Source: JASLCR01 sp046462475 (GTDB taxonomy: Bacteria; Patescibacteriota; Saccharimonadia; Saccharimonadales; Saccharimonadaceae). Taken from it: a stretch of 12,492 nucleotides of DNA. The stretch lies in assembly GCA_046462475.1 (NCBI GenBank), contig JBKGVB010000027.1, positions 1-12,492 of the forward strand. Reading direction: 5' to 3'. Position numbers and translations under genes: made by a program. Below the pieces are notes generated by a model that saw nothing but the letters and a program-made list of their open reading frames with translations, had not been told where the DNA came from and did not search any database. Shown piece after piece: positions 1-6,492 of this stretch (position 1 is its first letter; every line of letters begins with the position of its first letter).

Positions 1-67
1 CGTCTAACGGTTAGGACACCAGGTTTTCATCCTGGCAATCCGGGTTCGATTCCCGGTGAGATCACCA
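1..67 (+). tRNA. tRNA-Glu (UUC), 5' end cut off by the window edge
   Basis: The D arm, anticodon arm and T arm are all present. The anticodon stem CCAGG/CCTGG encloses the loop TTTTCAT, which puts anticodon TTC at positions 34-36. The T stem is CCGGG/CCCGG. The 3' acceptor strand TGAGATC is followed by discriminator A at 64 and an encoded CCA at 65-67. The window begins at about tRNA position 9, so the 5' acceptor strand and its promoter are missing. A terminator follows at once. Confidence 0.95.
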
Positions 68-72
68 GAAAG

Positions 73-97
73 AACGTCACCTTTGGTGGCGTTTTTT
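73..97 (+). terminator. Rho-independent terminator of tRNA-Glu
   Basis: A 9-bp stem (73-81 with 85-93, one G-T pair) closes a TTT loop and runs into a continuous T tract ending at 97. It begins 6 nt after the CCA end of the tRNA. Confidence 0.9.
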
Positions 98-175
98 CTC
101 TAGAATGGACTTATTAGCTTAGCCACGACTTCGAGTATAACTCTTGTGCTTATTTGACAAAAGTTATATAATATA

Positions 176-204
176 TTGACGTATTATATTTTTTGTGATA
201 AACT
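176..204 (+). promoter_or_regulatory. Promoter of the LPVTG surface protein gene
   Basis: The -35-like TTGACG (176-181) and -10-like TAAACT (199-204) are 17 bp apart. A TGA extended -10 element sits just upstream of the hexamer (196-198), and the surroundings are very A+T-rich. The predicted start of transcription is near 211, giving a leader of about 75 nt. A perfect TTGACA at 154-159 lacks a -10 at usable spacing and may be irrelevant or an alternative contact. Confidence 0.6.
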
Positions 205-210
205 ATTAAT

Positions 211-286
211 ATCACCTGTGTGAGGTGCACTGAAGGCGGAGACTTCAGCATAGTCAACTTAATTACAACCTAGCGAGGAGGATGTA
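211..286 (+). promoter_or_regulatory. Structured 5' leader with two tandem hairpins and a strong Shine-Dalgarno site
   Basis: Two perfect short inverted repeats lie in tandem: CACCT/AGGTG (213-217 with 223-227, 5-nt loop) and CTGAAG/CTTCAG (230-235 with 243-248, 7-nt loop). A GAGGAGG Shine-Dalgarno (275-281) follows, 5 nt before the ATG at 287. The tetramer-spaced ATGTAATG at 282-289 places a start-stop pair (ATG TAA) directly before the real start, sharing one base with it. The hairpins could stabilise the mRNA 5' end or form a regulatory leader. No known riboswitch consensus was recognised. Confidence 0.45.
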
Positions 287-1642
287 ATGAAAGCAAAATT
301 ATTTGCATTTGCAGTCGCCCTATTCTCGGCGGCAATCATAGGCCTAGTCCAGCTACCATCGGACGCGGCACAACCAGGACAAGTAAACGGTACGGCGCGT
401 TGTAGTGCTCAAGCGATCGGTGCACGCGGCAGCGCCTTCAATGTTTCAGGTAATACTGCAACTGTACGTTTTACTGTGACAGGCAATAAAAGCTGTAAAG
501 TTCGCCTCTCTGCCAACTCATTTTACGCGCCTACCATGAACGGTAAGCCGTACAACAAGCAAACTCTCTTCCAGCGGGTTACCAAGGTATTTACCCCTGG
601 TACATATAGCATGAGCGTTGCTCTGCCAGCTAAAAGCACTCCAGCAAAAGGCTGCTTCTATCAAACCGACCTAACCTATGGCACCTCAAATGTGCGCCCA
701 GTTCTCGCTTACGGACACGGCAAGCTCGACTGTAGCAAGCCAGCACCTACGCCTGTTGCAGCCTGTAATGCAATTACTGTCACTCCACTGAGCCGCACGA
801 GTTTCCGTTTCAATGCATCTGCAAGCGTCAAGAATGGCGCCACGATCAAATCATACACTTACACTGTTAAAGACAGCACTGGCAACCAGGTCGCAACCAA
901 AACAACTACCGCATCATCATTTGTATATACACAAAATACCCCAGGCACCTACACCGTCAAGCTAACCGCTAATACAAGCGTCGGTGCAAAGACCAATACA
1001 ACAACCTGTGAAAAGCAGTTCTCTGTGACACCAGAGCAGAAACCAGGGGTGAGTATCACCAAAACAGTCGATGGCAAAAAAGAAGAGACTGTCGCCCTCA
1101 ATCAATCCTTCTCTTACGAGCTAACCGTAGCGAATACAGGTAATATCGATCTAACAAATGTTGCCATATCTGACCCAGCACCAGAAGGTATCCAGTTCGT
1201 TGGCGCCAACATTGGCATGATTTCTGACAATTCATGGAGTTATACAATCCCAACATTGAAGGTAGGCGAAAGCAAAAGCTTTACCCTCACCGCAAAAGCA
1301 GTCAAAGAACTGAGCGGCAACGTACGAAATACCGCCTGCGTTGATGCGCCGCAAGTCCCTGGCAGCCCAGATAGCTGTGATCACGCTGACGTAAACGTGC
1401 CACCAAAGCAACCTGGCAAGATTGTCGTCTGTAATCCATCAACTGGCAAGATTATCTCTGTCGATGAGGACAAAGAAGCTGATTTCGCACCAGTAAATAG
1501 CGAAGAATGTAAGTCAGCTCCTGCACCTACACCTACTAGTCTGCCGGTTACTGGTCCTGCCGAAGTCATCTTCAAAATGATTGGTGTCGGCTCACTCGCT
1601 GGTTCGATTGCATACTTCGTTGCAAGCCGCCGAATGCTTTAA
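287..1642 (+). CDS. Secreted PKD/DUF11 surface protein with LPVTG sortase-type anchor
   Basis: A predicted cell-wall-linked surface protein of 451 aa. The N-terminal signal peptide has a hydrophobic stretch at about 5-22 and a likely cleavage after the SDAA segment at about residue 28. Residues about 35-150 form a Cys-containing module of unknown family (Cys39, 70, 123, 149). Residues about 160-248 look like a PKD-type Ig fold (PGTYTVKLTA). Residues about 253-371 look like a DUF11/conserved-repeat fold (ELTVANTGN, LTNVAISDPAP). Residues about 378-408 form a small Cys-bounded module (VVCNPSTGKI to EEC). A Pro/Thr-rich linker leads to LPVTG (419-423), a hydrophobic segment (about 425-446) and a basic tail SRRML, which is the classical sortase sorting-signal order. 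A strong Shine-Dalgarno site supports the ATG. It is monocistronic, with promoter before and terminator after. Sortase attachment is inferred, since no sortase lies in the window. Likely roles are adhesion or host contact. Confidence 0.85.
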   Translation: MKAKLFAFAVALFSAAIIGLVQLPSDAAQPGQVNGTARCSAQAIGARGSAFNVSGNTATVRFTVTGNKSCKVRLSANSFYAPTMNGKPYNKQTLFQRVTKVFTPGTYSMSVALPAKSTPAKGCFYQTDLTYGTSNVRPVLAYGHGKLDCSKPAPTPVAACNAITVTPLSRTSFRFNASASVKNGATIKSYTYTVKDSTGNQVATKTTTASSFVYTQNTPGTYTVKLTANTSVGAKTNTTTCEKQFSVTPEQKPGVSITKTVDGKKEETVALNQSFSYELTVANTGNIDLTNVAISDPAPEGIQFVGANIGMISDNSWSYTIPTLKVGESKSFTLTAKAVKELSGNVRNTACVDAPQVPGSPDSCDHADVNVPPKQPGKIVVCNPSTGKIISVDEDKEADFAPVNSEECKSAPAPTPTSLPVTGPAEVIFKMIGVGSLAGSIAYFVASRRML

Positions 1643-1665
1643 TTCCGTAGCCACCAAGTCTATAT

Positions 1666-1697
1666 CCACCTCTTGCTACTCGCAAGGGGTGGTTTTT
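1666..1697 (+). terminator. Rho-independent terminator of the surface protein gene
   Basis: An 11-bp stem (1666-1676 with 1682-1692, one T-G pair) with loop TACTC is followed by five T residues. It lies 23 nt after the stop codon. Its T tract runs straight into the -10 region of the next gene. Confidence 0.9.
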
Positions 1698-1711
1698 GTT
1701 ACACTAGTAGC
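1697..1711 (+). promoter_or_regulatory. Extended -10 promoter giving a probable leaderless mRNA
   Basis: The motif TGT-TACACT has its extended element at 1697-1699 and its hexamer at 1700-1705. Six bases separate the hexamer from the ATG at 1712, so transcription should begin at or beside the start codon. No Shine-Dalgarno site is possible in this arrangement. There is no good -35. The element overlaps the terminator T tract. Confidence 0.5.
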
Positions 1712-1924
1712 ATGGCTTCTAAAAAGAAACGCAACAAACGCTATACCGGGCAAAACGCCGCAACAACCCAGCCGCAAATTGTTCGTCTCACTGCGGCGAA
1801 TCGCAGCAAACTTGGTCAGTGGTGGTTTGAACGCAAGAAATTCATTAAACCAGTCGCAATCACCGTCGTAATCGTTCTGCTTGTCATCTGGTGTATTATC
1901 GAGCTCGTAAAGCTAGTCTTTTGA
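1712..1924 (+). CDS. Small basic single-pass membrane protein, 70 aa, unknown function
   Basis: The first ~10 residues are Lys/Arg-rich (MASKKKRNKRYTG). A polar segment with QWWFERKKF follows at about 39-47. One hydrophobic helix then runs from about 50 to the C-terminus (VAITVVIVLLVIWCIIELV). The positive N-terminal side suggests a cytoplasmic N-terminus and a tail-anchored membrane protein. The reading frame is open upstream to 1673, but that extension would be translated from the terminator hairpin; the ATG at 1712 sits 6 nt after a -10 element and is preferred. The last 12 bp overlap the 3' end of the opposite-strand histidine kinase gene. I recall similar small KKKRNK-type proteins in Saccharibacteria, but no function. 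The basic tail could contact nucleic acid, ribosome or lipid head groups. Confidence 0.7.
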   Translation: MASKKKRNKRYTGQNAATTQPQIVRLTAANRSKLGQWWFERKKFIKPVAITVVIVLLVIWCIIELVKLVF

Positions 1925-4063
1925 CGGAGCGCTTAGCGGCAATCTGAAACCAAAAATGCTTCCACGGCGCCCTTCTTTGCTTTCAAATAGCACTTCTCCG
2001 CCATGCGCCGACATAACTTTTTGCGCCAAGAAAAGCCCCACTCCAGTCCCATCTGGTCGCTGACGACGTGCGTTCGTTGCACGGTAAAACTTGGTAAACA
2101 GTCGCTCCTGCTCATGCTTTGGCACACCAATACCCGTATCCTCGACCTTCAAAACCACTTCTTTGTTTTCAATCGCGAGACCGATCTTGATCGTTGTCCC
2201 CGGATGAGAATAGAAAATCGCATTATCAATATAATTCATTACCACTTGGCGAATCTTCGTATCGTCGATCGTCATCGGCAAAGACCCAGCTTTATTAGAG
2301 AACTCCAGCGACATATCACGACTTTTCGCTACCCTCTCGAGACTGTTTACTTCTTGCTTGACCAGTTCCGATAAGTCGCTTTCCTGGAGCTCAAGAGCAA
2401 ATTTACCCGTCTGTAAACGCGACACGTTGAGGAAGTCATGAATGAGATGCACCATCCGCTCGCTACTTGAAAAAGCTTCCTCAAGCACTTGCCGTTGCAT
2501 CGCGGTAATCTTTCCCACATCGCCATCGAGCATCATACTGAGATAACCCTTCACGCTGGTGAGTGGTGTTCTAAGCTGATGCGACGCCATAGAGAGGAAC
2601 TCATCCTTTGCCGCATCGAGCCGCTTCAGGCGAGCATTTGAAGTGCGAAGCTCGGCCGTCGCTGCATCAATACGTTGCTCAAGGCTCGCGTTTACATCGC
2701 GTACCTCTTGGACTGAGAGTGCATTTTGAATCGCAATGACAAGCTCATCGGATATCGTCCTAAGTACTCTGGTATCACGATTCGTATAGCCGCTACTTTT
2801 CTGATCACCAAGTGCCAAATACCCGAGTATCTCCCCGTGTCTCACAAGGGGCATCAATATAGCAATGCCATGGCTTTGCAGCATACGCTTCACATGAAGA
2901 TTTGTCGTGAGGAGCTGCACTACGATCACATCCGTACCATGCTTTTCAACATAGCGATTTAGATCTTGCACGTCATGAGTCGGCAGATCCTTATGGTGTT
3001 TTGTCCCTGCGGTCATGCGGTGAACTCCATCGTATTGTACAAAGAAAAATGCCTGATCAGCTTTCAGTGTTGCGCCAATTTCTACGGCTGCACGTTGCAG
3101 TAGCGTACGCAGGTCTGTCGTAGCCGTCAGCACCTCGCTCAGACGCGTATAAAATTCATCAGTGCTATATCGATCGCGGAAAAAGACATTATCAGTAATA
3201 CGATCGAAAAACTGCTTGATAGGCTGAAAGATGAACGCCAGCAATAAAGCAAGGACCACGTTGACCGGGCTCACACTAATAGAGGAATTGATGCTGCCAT
3301 GGAATAGCGTCACCGAAGCGACATACGCAAGAAAGTAGTAAATGATCGCCAAAACAGCGAGCGAAGAGGCATATGCGGTCGTACGCACTGCCGCCTGCTT
3401 TACGTCAAAGAGTCCATGTCTGGCAATTGCATATCCTACGAGGATGACGAAAAATGCCGTATATAGCGGGCTGACGACGATGAGTCCGGTTAGATGAAAT
3501 ACGATCGGCAGCAAGAAGCTTGTCACTGGAGCCAGCACTAAAATCGGTATTAGTCCGACTATCATTGCACGGTATTGCCCGCGGATATGATGCTTGGCTT
3601 TTTGCATTCTTTTTCTCAAGGCAACAACACTAAGAACAGCCACCAGTACAAAATGAATGAAAAATAATGCAGCGCCAAATCCTGGCACAGGCCTTGGTGG
3701 ACTGCCCGCCACATACCCGGTAAAGATCACCGGCGTCCAGTCTAAGATCGCTATCACTGCCGTAGCAATCATAAGCAACCGTAAACTTGTATTGAGGAAT
3801 GGCTTAGCCGACTGAATGGCACGTATTAAGAGGTAGATAAGAAAAACAGCAATTGATGCCGAAGACATAACAGCCCGTATGAAAAAGAGTTGGTCGAGTT
3901 TGACATCGAGCGACAGTGTATTCGCAACGGAAAGTACGATAAATGTAAATGTCAAAAGAGTAAATAGCTGATTTCGTCGGTCAGTAACACTCTGCGAGGC
4001 TACCAACACCCCAACGACTAAGCTTACGACGACAGAAAGAGCCAAGACATAGTACCCAACCAT
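1913..4063 (-). CDS. Membrane sensor histidine kinase (multi-TM N-terminus, GAF-like, HisKA, HATPase)
   Basis: A 716-aa sensor kinase. Residues 1-285 hold about nine hydrophobic helices resembling the 7TM histidine-kinase sensor region, with a loop rich in Pro/Gly at about 118-130. The linker ITDNVFFRDRYS (289-300) leads into a GAF-like domain (about 303-450), then a coiled coil (about 452-485). The HisKA H-box ASHQLRTPL carries the phospho-accepting His495. The ATPase domain has its N-box at 608-619 (Asn610, Asn614), a G1 box EDTGIGVP at 641-648 and a G2 box DGTGVGL at 671-677, so all catalytic motifs are intact. It autophosphorylates and passes phosphate to an Asp on a response regulator. 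The divergent receiver protein at 6117 is the obvious candidate partner, by position only. The gene is 45 bp downstream of the ThiF-like gene and may be read from that operon, from its own -10, or both. The signal sensed is unknown. Confidence 0.93.
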   Translation of the reverse strand: MVGYYVLALSVVVSLVVGVLVASQSVTDRRNQLFTLLTFTFIVLSVANTLSLDVKLDQLFFIRAVMSSASIAVFLIYLLIRAIQSAKPFLNTSLRLLMIATAVIAILDWTPVIFTGYVAGSPPRPVPGFGAALFFIHFVLVAVLSVVALRKRMQKAKHHIRGQYRAMIVGLIPILVLAPVTSFLLPIVFHLTGLIVVSPLYTAFFVILVGYAIARHGLFDVKQAAVRTTAYASSLAVLAIIYYFLAYVASVTLFHGSINSSISVSPVNVVLALLLAFIFQPIKQFFDRITDNVFFRDRYSTDEFYTRLSEVLTATTDLRTLLQRAAVEIGATLKADQAFFFVQYDGVHRMTAGTKHHKDLPTHDVQDLNRYVEKHGTDVIVVQLLTTNLHVKRMLQSHGIAILMPLVRHGEILGYLALGDQKSSGYTNRDTRVLRTISDELVIAIQNALSVQEVRDVNASLEQRIDAATAELRTSNARLKRLDAAKDEFLSMASHQLRTPLTSVKGYLSMMLDGDVGKITAMQRQVLEEAFSSSERMVHLIHDFLNVSRLQTGKFALELQESDLSELVKQEVNSLERVAKSRDMSLEFSNKAGSLPMTIDDTKIRQVVMNYIDNAIFYSHPGTTIKIGLAIENKEVVLKVEDTGIGVPKHEQERLFTKFYRATNARRQRPDGTGVGLFLAQKVMSAHGGEVLFESKEGRRGSIFGFRLPLSAPSKD

Positions 4064-4071
4064 ATACCATA

Positions 4072-4077
4072 AGCATA
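4072..4077 (-). promoter_or_regulatory. Possible internal -10 element upstream of the histidine kinase
   Basis: On the minus strand TATGCT is followed by 8 nt and the kinase ATG at 4063. There is no Shine-Dalgarno site in front of the kinase, so leaderless initiation from this element is possible. No convincing -35 was found. The kinase may instead be read through from the upstream genes. Confidence 0.35.
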
Positions 4078-4108
4078 ATACAGCTTACGCGTGCTGCATA
4101 GAGAGTTC

Positions 4109-5188
4109 TTACTCGAGACGCAAGAAGGCGTCTGGATTGTCGACGTAGGTTCCAGACTCTAAACCTTGGTCGAGGATAATAGCACGACTAATCTTTTCAG
4201 CATGCGTGCCACCCCTTGCTGCGGTTGAACCAAGCTGTGGCAATCCTCCAAGACTCGGATCTCCCGCCGATGCGAAGAGACGCTCGGAAATATTCTCTAT
4301 TCCATTTAATTGGACGAGCAAGCCTATAACTTCCTCTGGCGCAACTTCACGGTGCAGAAGTCGCTGATAATCAGCTTCTGAGATTTTTCCATTAAACGGT
4401 TGGACGTCGCTCGAAATATCATAGCGCTCAACATCAATAACCGATCGTTCGTGAATATCCCCCACCATGACGACAGGTATTCTGAGCTCTTTTGCGACGC
4501 GCCGGATCATAGCCTTTACCGCAAGATCGTCAACCTCATCGAAAATAATATCTGGCCGCCACTGCTCAAGGATAATATCTGTTTCGTCTTCGACGTAGCC
4601 CTCAGGAAGATGCAGCTGCTCAATGTAGGGATCAACCAGACTTAGTTTTCTCCCAGCAACCACTGTCTTCTTCAGACCGATATCAGCCATGCTCGCGCGA
4701 ATACGGTTGAGGTTTGAGGGACTAATCCGATCGCGGTCCGCCATGAGAAATGCATCACCGATACCACTTTGGCTCAACTGGTCGACAATATTACTACCGA
4801 CACTGAGGCCAATTACTGCGATACGTGCTTCTAAAAGTTTTTGCTGCTCTTCCGGTGTAATGAGATTCTTATTGCGCCATGTCCGAATATCGCGATGTTC
4901 CTCTTTGGCTGGATAGCGAATTACCGTATGTAGCCACGGCACATGGACCCAATTCGACGCATCCTCGATCTCTACCCGAGCTTTCGTGCGTGCCTCTTCC
5001 AAAGCAGTATCTGTTTGCTCCACTCTGCCGAACAGTCGTTCAATACGCTCGTCGACAAAAGCGTCTAAACCGTCGACTACCTGCACTCTACCTGCAAGTG
5101 CTTCTCTTTCTGCTTCGGACAAGCCAACGATTGGGGCCTGCCATTCTTCATTGTCATAGCTATATGCACGCTCTTTAATCTCTGTCAT
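4109..5188 (-). CDS. ThiF/E1-like adenylating protein (MoeY/Rv1355c-like), without cysteine
   Basis: A 359-aa protein with an N-terminal extension (about 1-105), a linker TWRNKNLITPEEQ (103-115), then an E1-type Rossmann fold. The nucleotide loop is VIGLSVGSN (125-133), acidic Asp151/Asp153 fit the ribose-binding end of beta 2, and SNLNR (158-162) carries the conserved Arg. Lys173/Lys174 and Asp220/Asp221 fit the Mg-ATP site. E1-like enzymes adenylate a C-terminal or free carboxylate. This one has no Cys at all, so it can have neither the thioester Cys of ubiquitin-type E1s nor a CxxC zinc site. The RNK..IT..EQ...GLSVG pattern resembles, from memory, the mycobacterial MoeY/Rv1355c ThiF family rather than MoeB or ThiF proper. 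Its ATG overlaps the upstream stop as ATGA, and a GGAGG Shine-Dalgarno lies at 5199-5203 inside the upstream gene, so translation is coupled. Its substrate is unknown, but the acyltransferase next door is the likely functional partner. Confidence 0.82.
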   Translation of the reverse strand: MTEIKERAYSYDNEEWQAPIVGLSEAEREALAGRVQVVDGLDAFVDERIERLFGRVEQTDTALEEARTKARVEIEDASNWVHVPWLHTVIRYPAKEEHRDIRTWRNKNLITPEEQQKLLEARIAVIGLSVGSNIVDQLSQSGIGDAFLMADRDRISPSNLNRIRASMADIGLKKTVVAGRKLSLVDPYIEQLHLPEGYVEDETDIILEQWRPDIIFDEVDDLAVKAMIRRVAKELRIPVVMVGDIHERSVIDVERYDISSDVQPFNGKISEADYQRLLHREVAPEEVIGLLVQLNGIENISERLFASAGDPSLGGLPQLGSTAARGGTHAEKISRAIILDQGLESGTYVDNPDAFLRLE

Positions 5189-6036
5189 GCTACCGTCTCC
5201 TCCGTTAATGCCACTACAAGCTCACGTGCGCGATTACTCAATTCCTCTGGCAATAAGCCGTCGGTCATCAATATAAATACCTCTACTCTGTGCCGCCACA
5301 GCGTAGGGTCATCTGTAGTTTCGATCGACGAGATCATATTGTCGATCAACGCACATGGCTCAATGAGACAAGGAACCAATGTCACATGCTCATCTTCCTC
5401 TTCTATCCGTACTCGATCCCCCGCCACACAGATAACCTCTGGCCCAAACGATGCCGTAATCGGCGCAAATGCTTTTTCGGTAAATGTAATAAGCCACTTT
5501 TCGTTTGTCTTCGCACGAACTGCCTGCTGCATGAGCTCTCGAATAAGCTCGTATGGAACAAGTTTAGACATTGGATGATCGACTCGCGTAAGTCCGCCTA
5601 CTTCAACGACACCTCGCTTTGGCTCTCGCTCAAACGACGTTTCGATTCGAGCGCGATAATCAGGGAAAAGACTATCTTTGCTGTATTGATATGCGGCAAG
5701 CACATCCAGGTCACTGCCTTCGGGGACTTGATGCACCTTTACTGAACCCTCTATTGACTGGAACCCAGTTCCTATAGGATAGGCGGCAAAATGCGTCACA
5801 ATCCTTTTACTATCATTTGGATCAAGAAGCCTGCCCTGATCATCTAATTTCTCCGGTTCGATGTATCCTGAACGAACATAATCCTGGCCCTGAATACGAC
5901 TGACAATTTCTACTACTTCTGCACGATCAGGATCATCCTCTTTGATGCACGCCACCGTATAAGTACCGAATGCCCGGTTAAATTCATGGGAGCCCCATGT
6001 GTCTATCACTGCACCATCATCAACGAATTCTGTCAT
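5185..6036 (-). CDS. GNAT-fold acyltransferase, LuxI/FeeM-like (N-acyl amino acid synthase type)
   Basis: A 283-aa soluble protein with no signal peptide. Residues about 38-105 follow the autoinducer-synthase/FeeM order: YVRSGYIE (53-60), DDQGRLLDPND (65-75), a beta strand THFAAYP, then IGTGFQSI (88-95). The block VVEVGGLTRV (143-152) matches the E-x-x-R-x-x-V strand of that fold, and residues 155-200 continue as the helix and strand after it. Known members move an acyl chain from acyl-ACP or acyl-CoA onto the amine of an amino acid or homoserine lactone. The assignment is by pattern reading only, and another GNAT subfamily is possible. An AGAGG Shine-Dalgarno (near 6044-6048) precedes the ATG at 6036. 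It is first in an operon, its stop overlapping the ThiF-like start by four bases, and faces a response regulator gene across 80 bp. Confidence 0.55.
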   Translation of the reverse strand: MTEFVDDGAVIDTWGSHEFNRAFGTYTVACIKEDDPDRAEVVEIVSRIQGQDYVRSGYIEPEKLDDQGRLLDPNDSKRIVTHFAAYPIGTGFQSIEGSVKVHQVPEGSDLDVLAAYQYSKDSLFPDYRARIETSFEREPKRGVVEVGGLTRVDHPMSKLVPYELIRELMQQAVRAKTNEKWLITFTEKAFAPITASFGPEVICVAGDRVRIEEEDEHVTLVPCLIEPCALIDNMISSIETTDDPTLWRHRVEVFILMTDGLLPEELSNRARELVVALTEETVA

Positions 6037-6064
6037 TTCTACGCCTCTTTTCAGTACTACTTTA

Positions 6065-6094
6065 ACTTTACTTTGCGTCCATATGTCGCGTCAA
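6065..6094 (-). promoter_or_regulatory. Promoter of the acyltransferase / ThiF-like operon
   Basis: On the minus strand TTGACG (6094-6089) and TAAAGT (6070-6065) are separated by 18 bp. This leaves a leader of about 25 nt that holds the AGAGG Shine-Dalgarno site. The -35 lies within 10 bp of the oppositely directed -10 of the response regulator gene, so the two promoters probably compete or are co-regulated. Confidence 0.5.
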
Positions 6095-6099
6095 TGCCA

Positions 6100-6108
6100 T
6101 GCTATAAT
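6100..6108 (+). promoter_or_regulatory. Extended -10 promoter of the response regulator
   Basis: TGC (6100-6102) followed by a perfect TATAAT (6103-6108) ends 8 nt before the ATG at 6117. The mRNA should therefore be leaderless or nearly so; GGG just before the ATG is too close for a normal Shine-Dalgarno site. No clear -35 is present. Confidence 0.65.
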
Positions 6109-6116
6109 TACAGGGT

Positions 6117-6485
6117 ATGACAAAAATTGCTATTATCGAAGACGACCAAACTATCAGCCAAATGTATCGTATGAAATTCGAGGCAGACGGCTATGATGTA
6201 CGCCTCGCCGACAACGGGAAGCGCGGTATCGCACTCGTCGAAGATTTTAAGCCAGATATTATCCTCCTCGACATCCAAATGCCTGAAATGAACGGCAATG
6301 AGGCACTCGCTGAGATCCGCAAACACGACTGGGGAAAAGATATTCCAGTTATCATCCTGACCAATATGGGCGAAGAAGAATCACCAAAAGATCTTGAAAC
6401 TCTCAACGTCGAGAACTACATCGTCAAAGCAGACCTGACGCCAAGCCAGGTGGTTGCAAAAGTCAAAGAAACACTTAAACTATAA
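6117..6485 (+). CDS. Single-domain response regulator (CheY-like receiver)
   Basis: A 122-aa stand-alone receiver domain. It has the acidic pocket EDD (8-10), the phospho-acceptor Asp52 in LLDIQMPEMNG (50-60), the switch Thr82 (ILTN) and the conserved Lys104 (IVKAD). No DNA-binding or enzymatic output domain follows, so it acts by protein-protein contact or as a phosphate relay. It is transcribed away from the acyltransferase-ThiF-kinase run and is the nearest candidate target of the kinase at 1913-4063. It converges on folD with only 7 bp between the stop codons and no strong terminator, only a 5-bp inverted repeat at 6484-6500. Confidence 0.95.
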   Translation: MTKIAIIEDDQTISQMYRMKFEADGYDVRLADNGKRGIALVEDFKPDIILLDIQMPEMNGNEALAEIRKHDWGKDIPVIILTNMGEEESPKDLETLNVENYIVKADLTPSQVVAKVKETLKL

Positions 6486-6492
6486 CTTCCCG

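Noticed and set aside
154..172. TTGACA (154-159) followed by a perfect TATAAT (167-172) as a promoter
   Set aside because: The spacing is only 7 bp, far from 16-19. The pair TTGACG/TAAACT at 17 bp just downstream fits better.
1673..1711. Upstream extension of the small membrane protein (start at 1673)
   Set aside because: The extra 13 codons lie within the terminator hairpin and the -10 element. The ATG at 1712 gives a sensible basic N-terminus.
2003..2374. Open frames antisense to the histidine kinase, also at 2726-2962
   Set aside because: No coding motifs, no ribosome site, and the opposite strand carries unmistakable kinase motifs.
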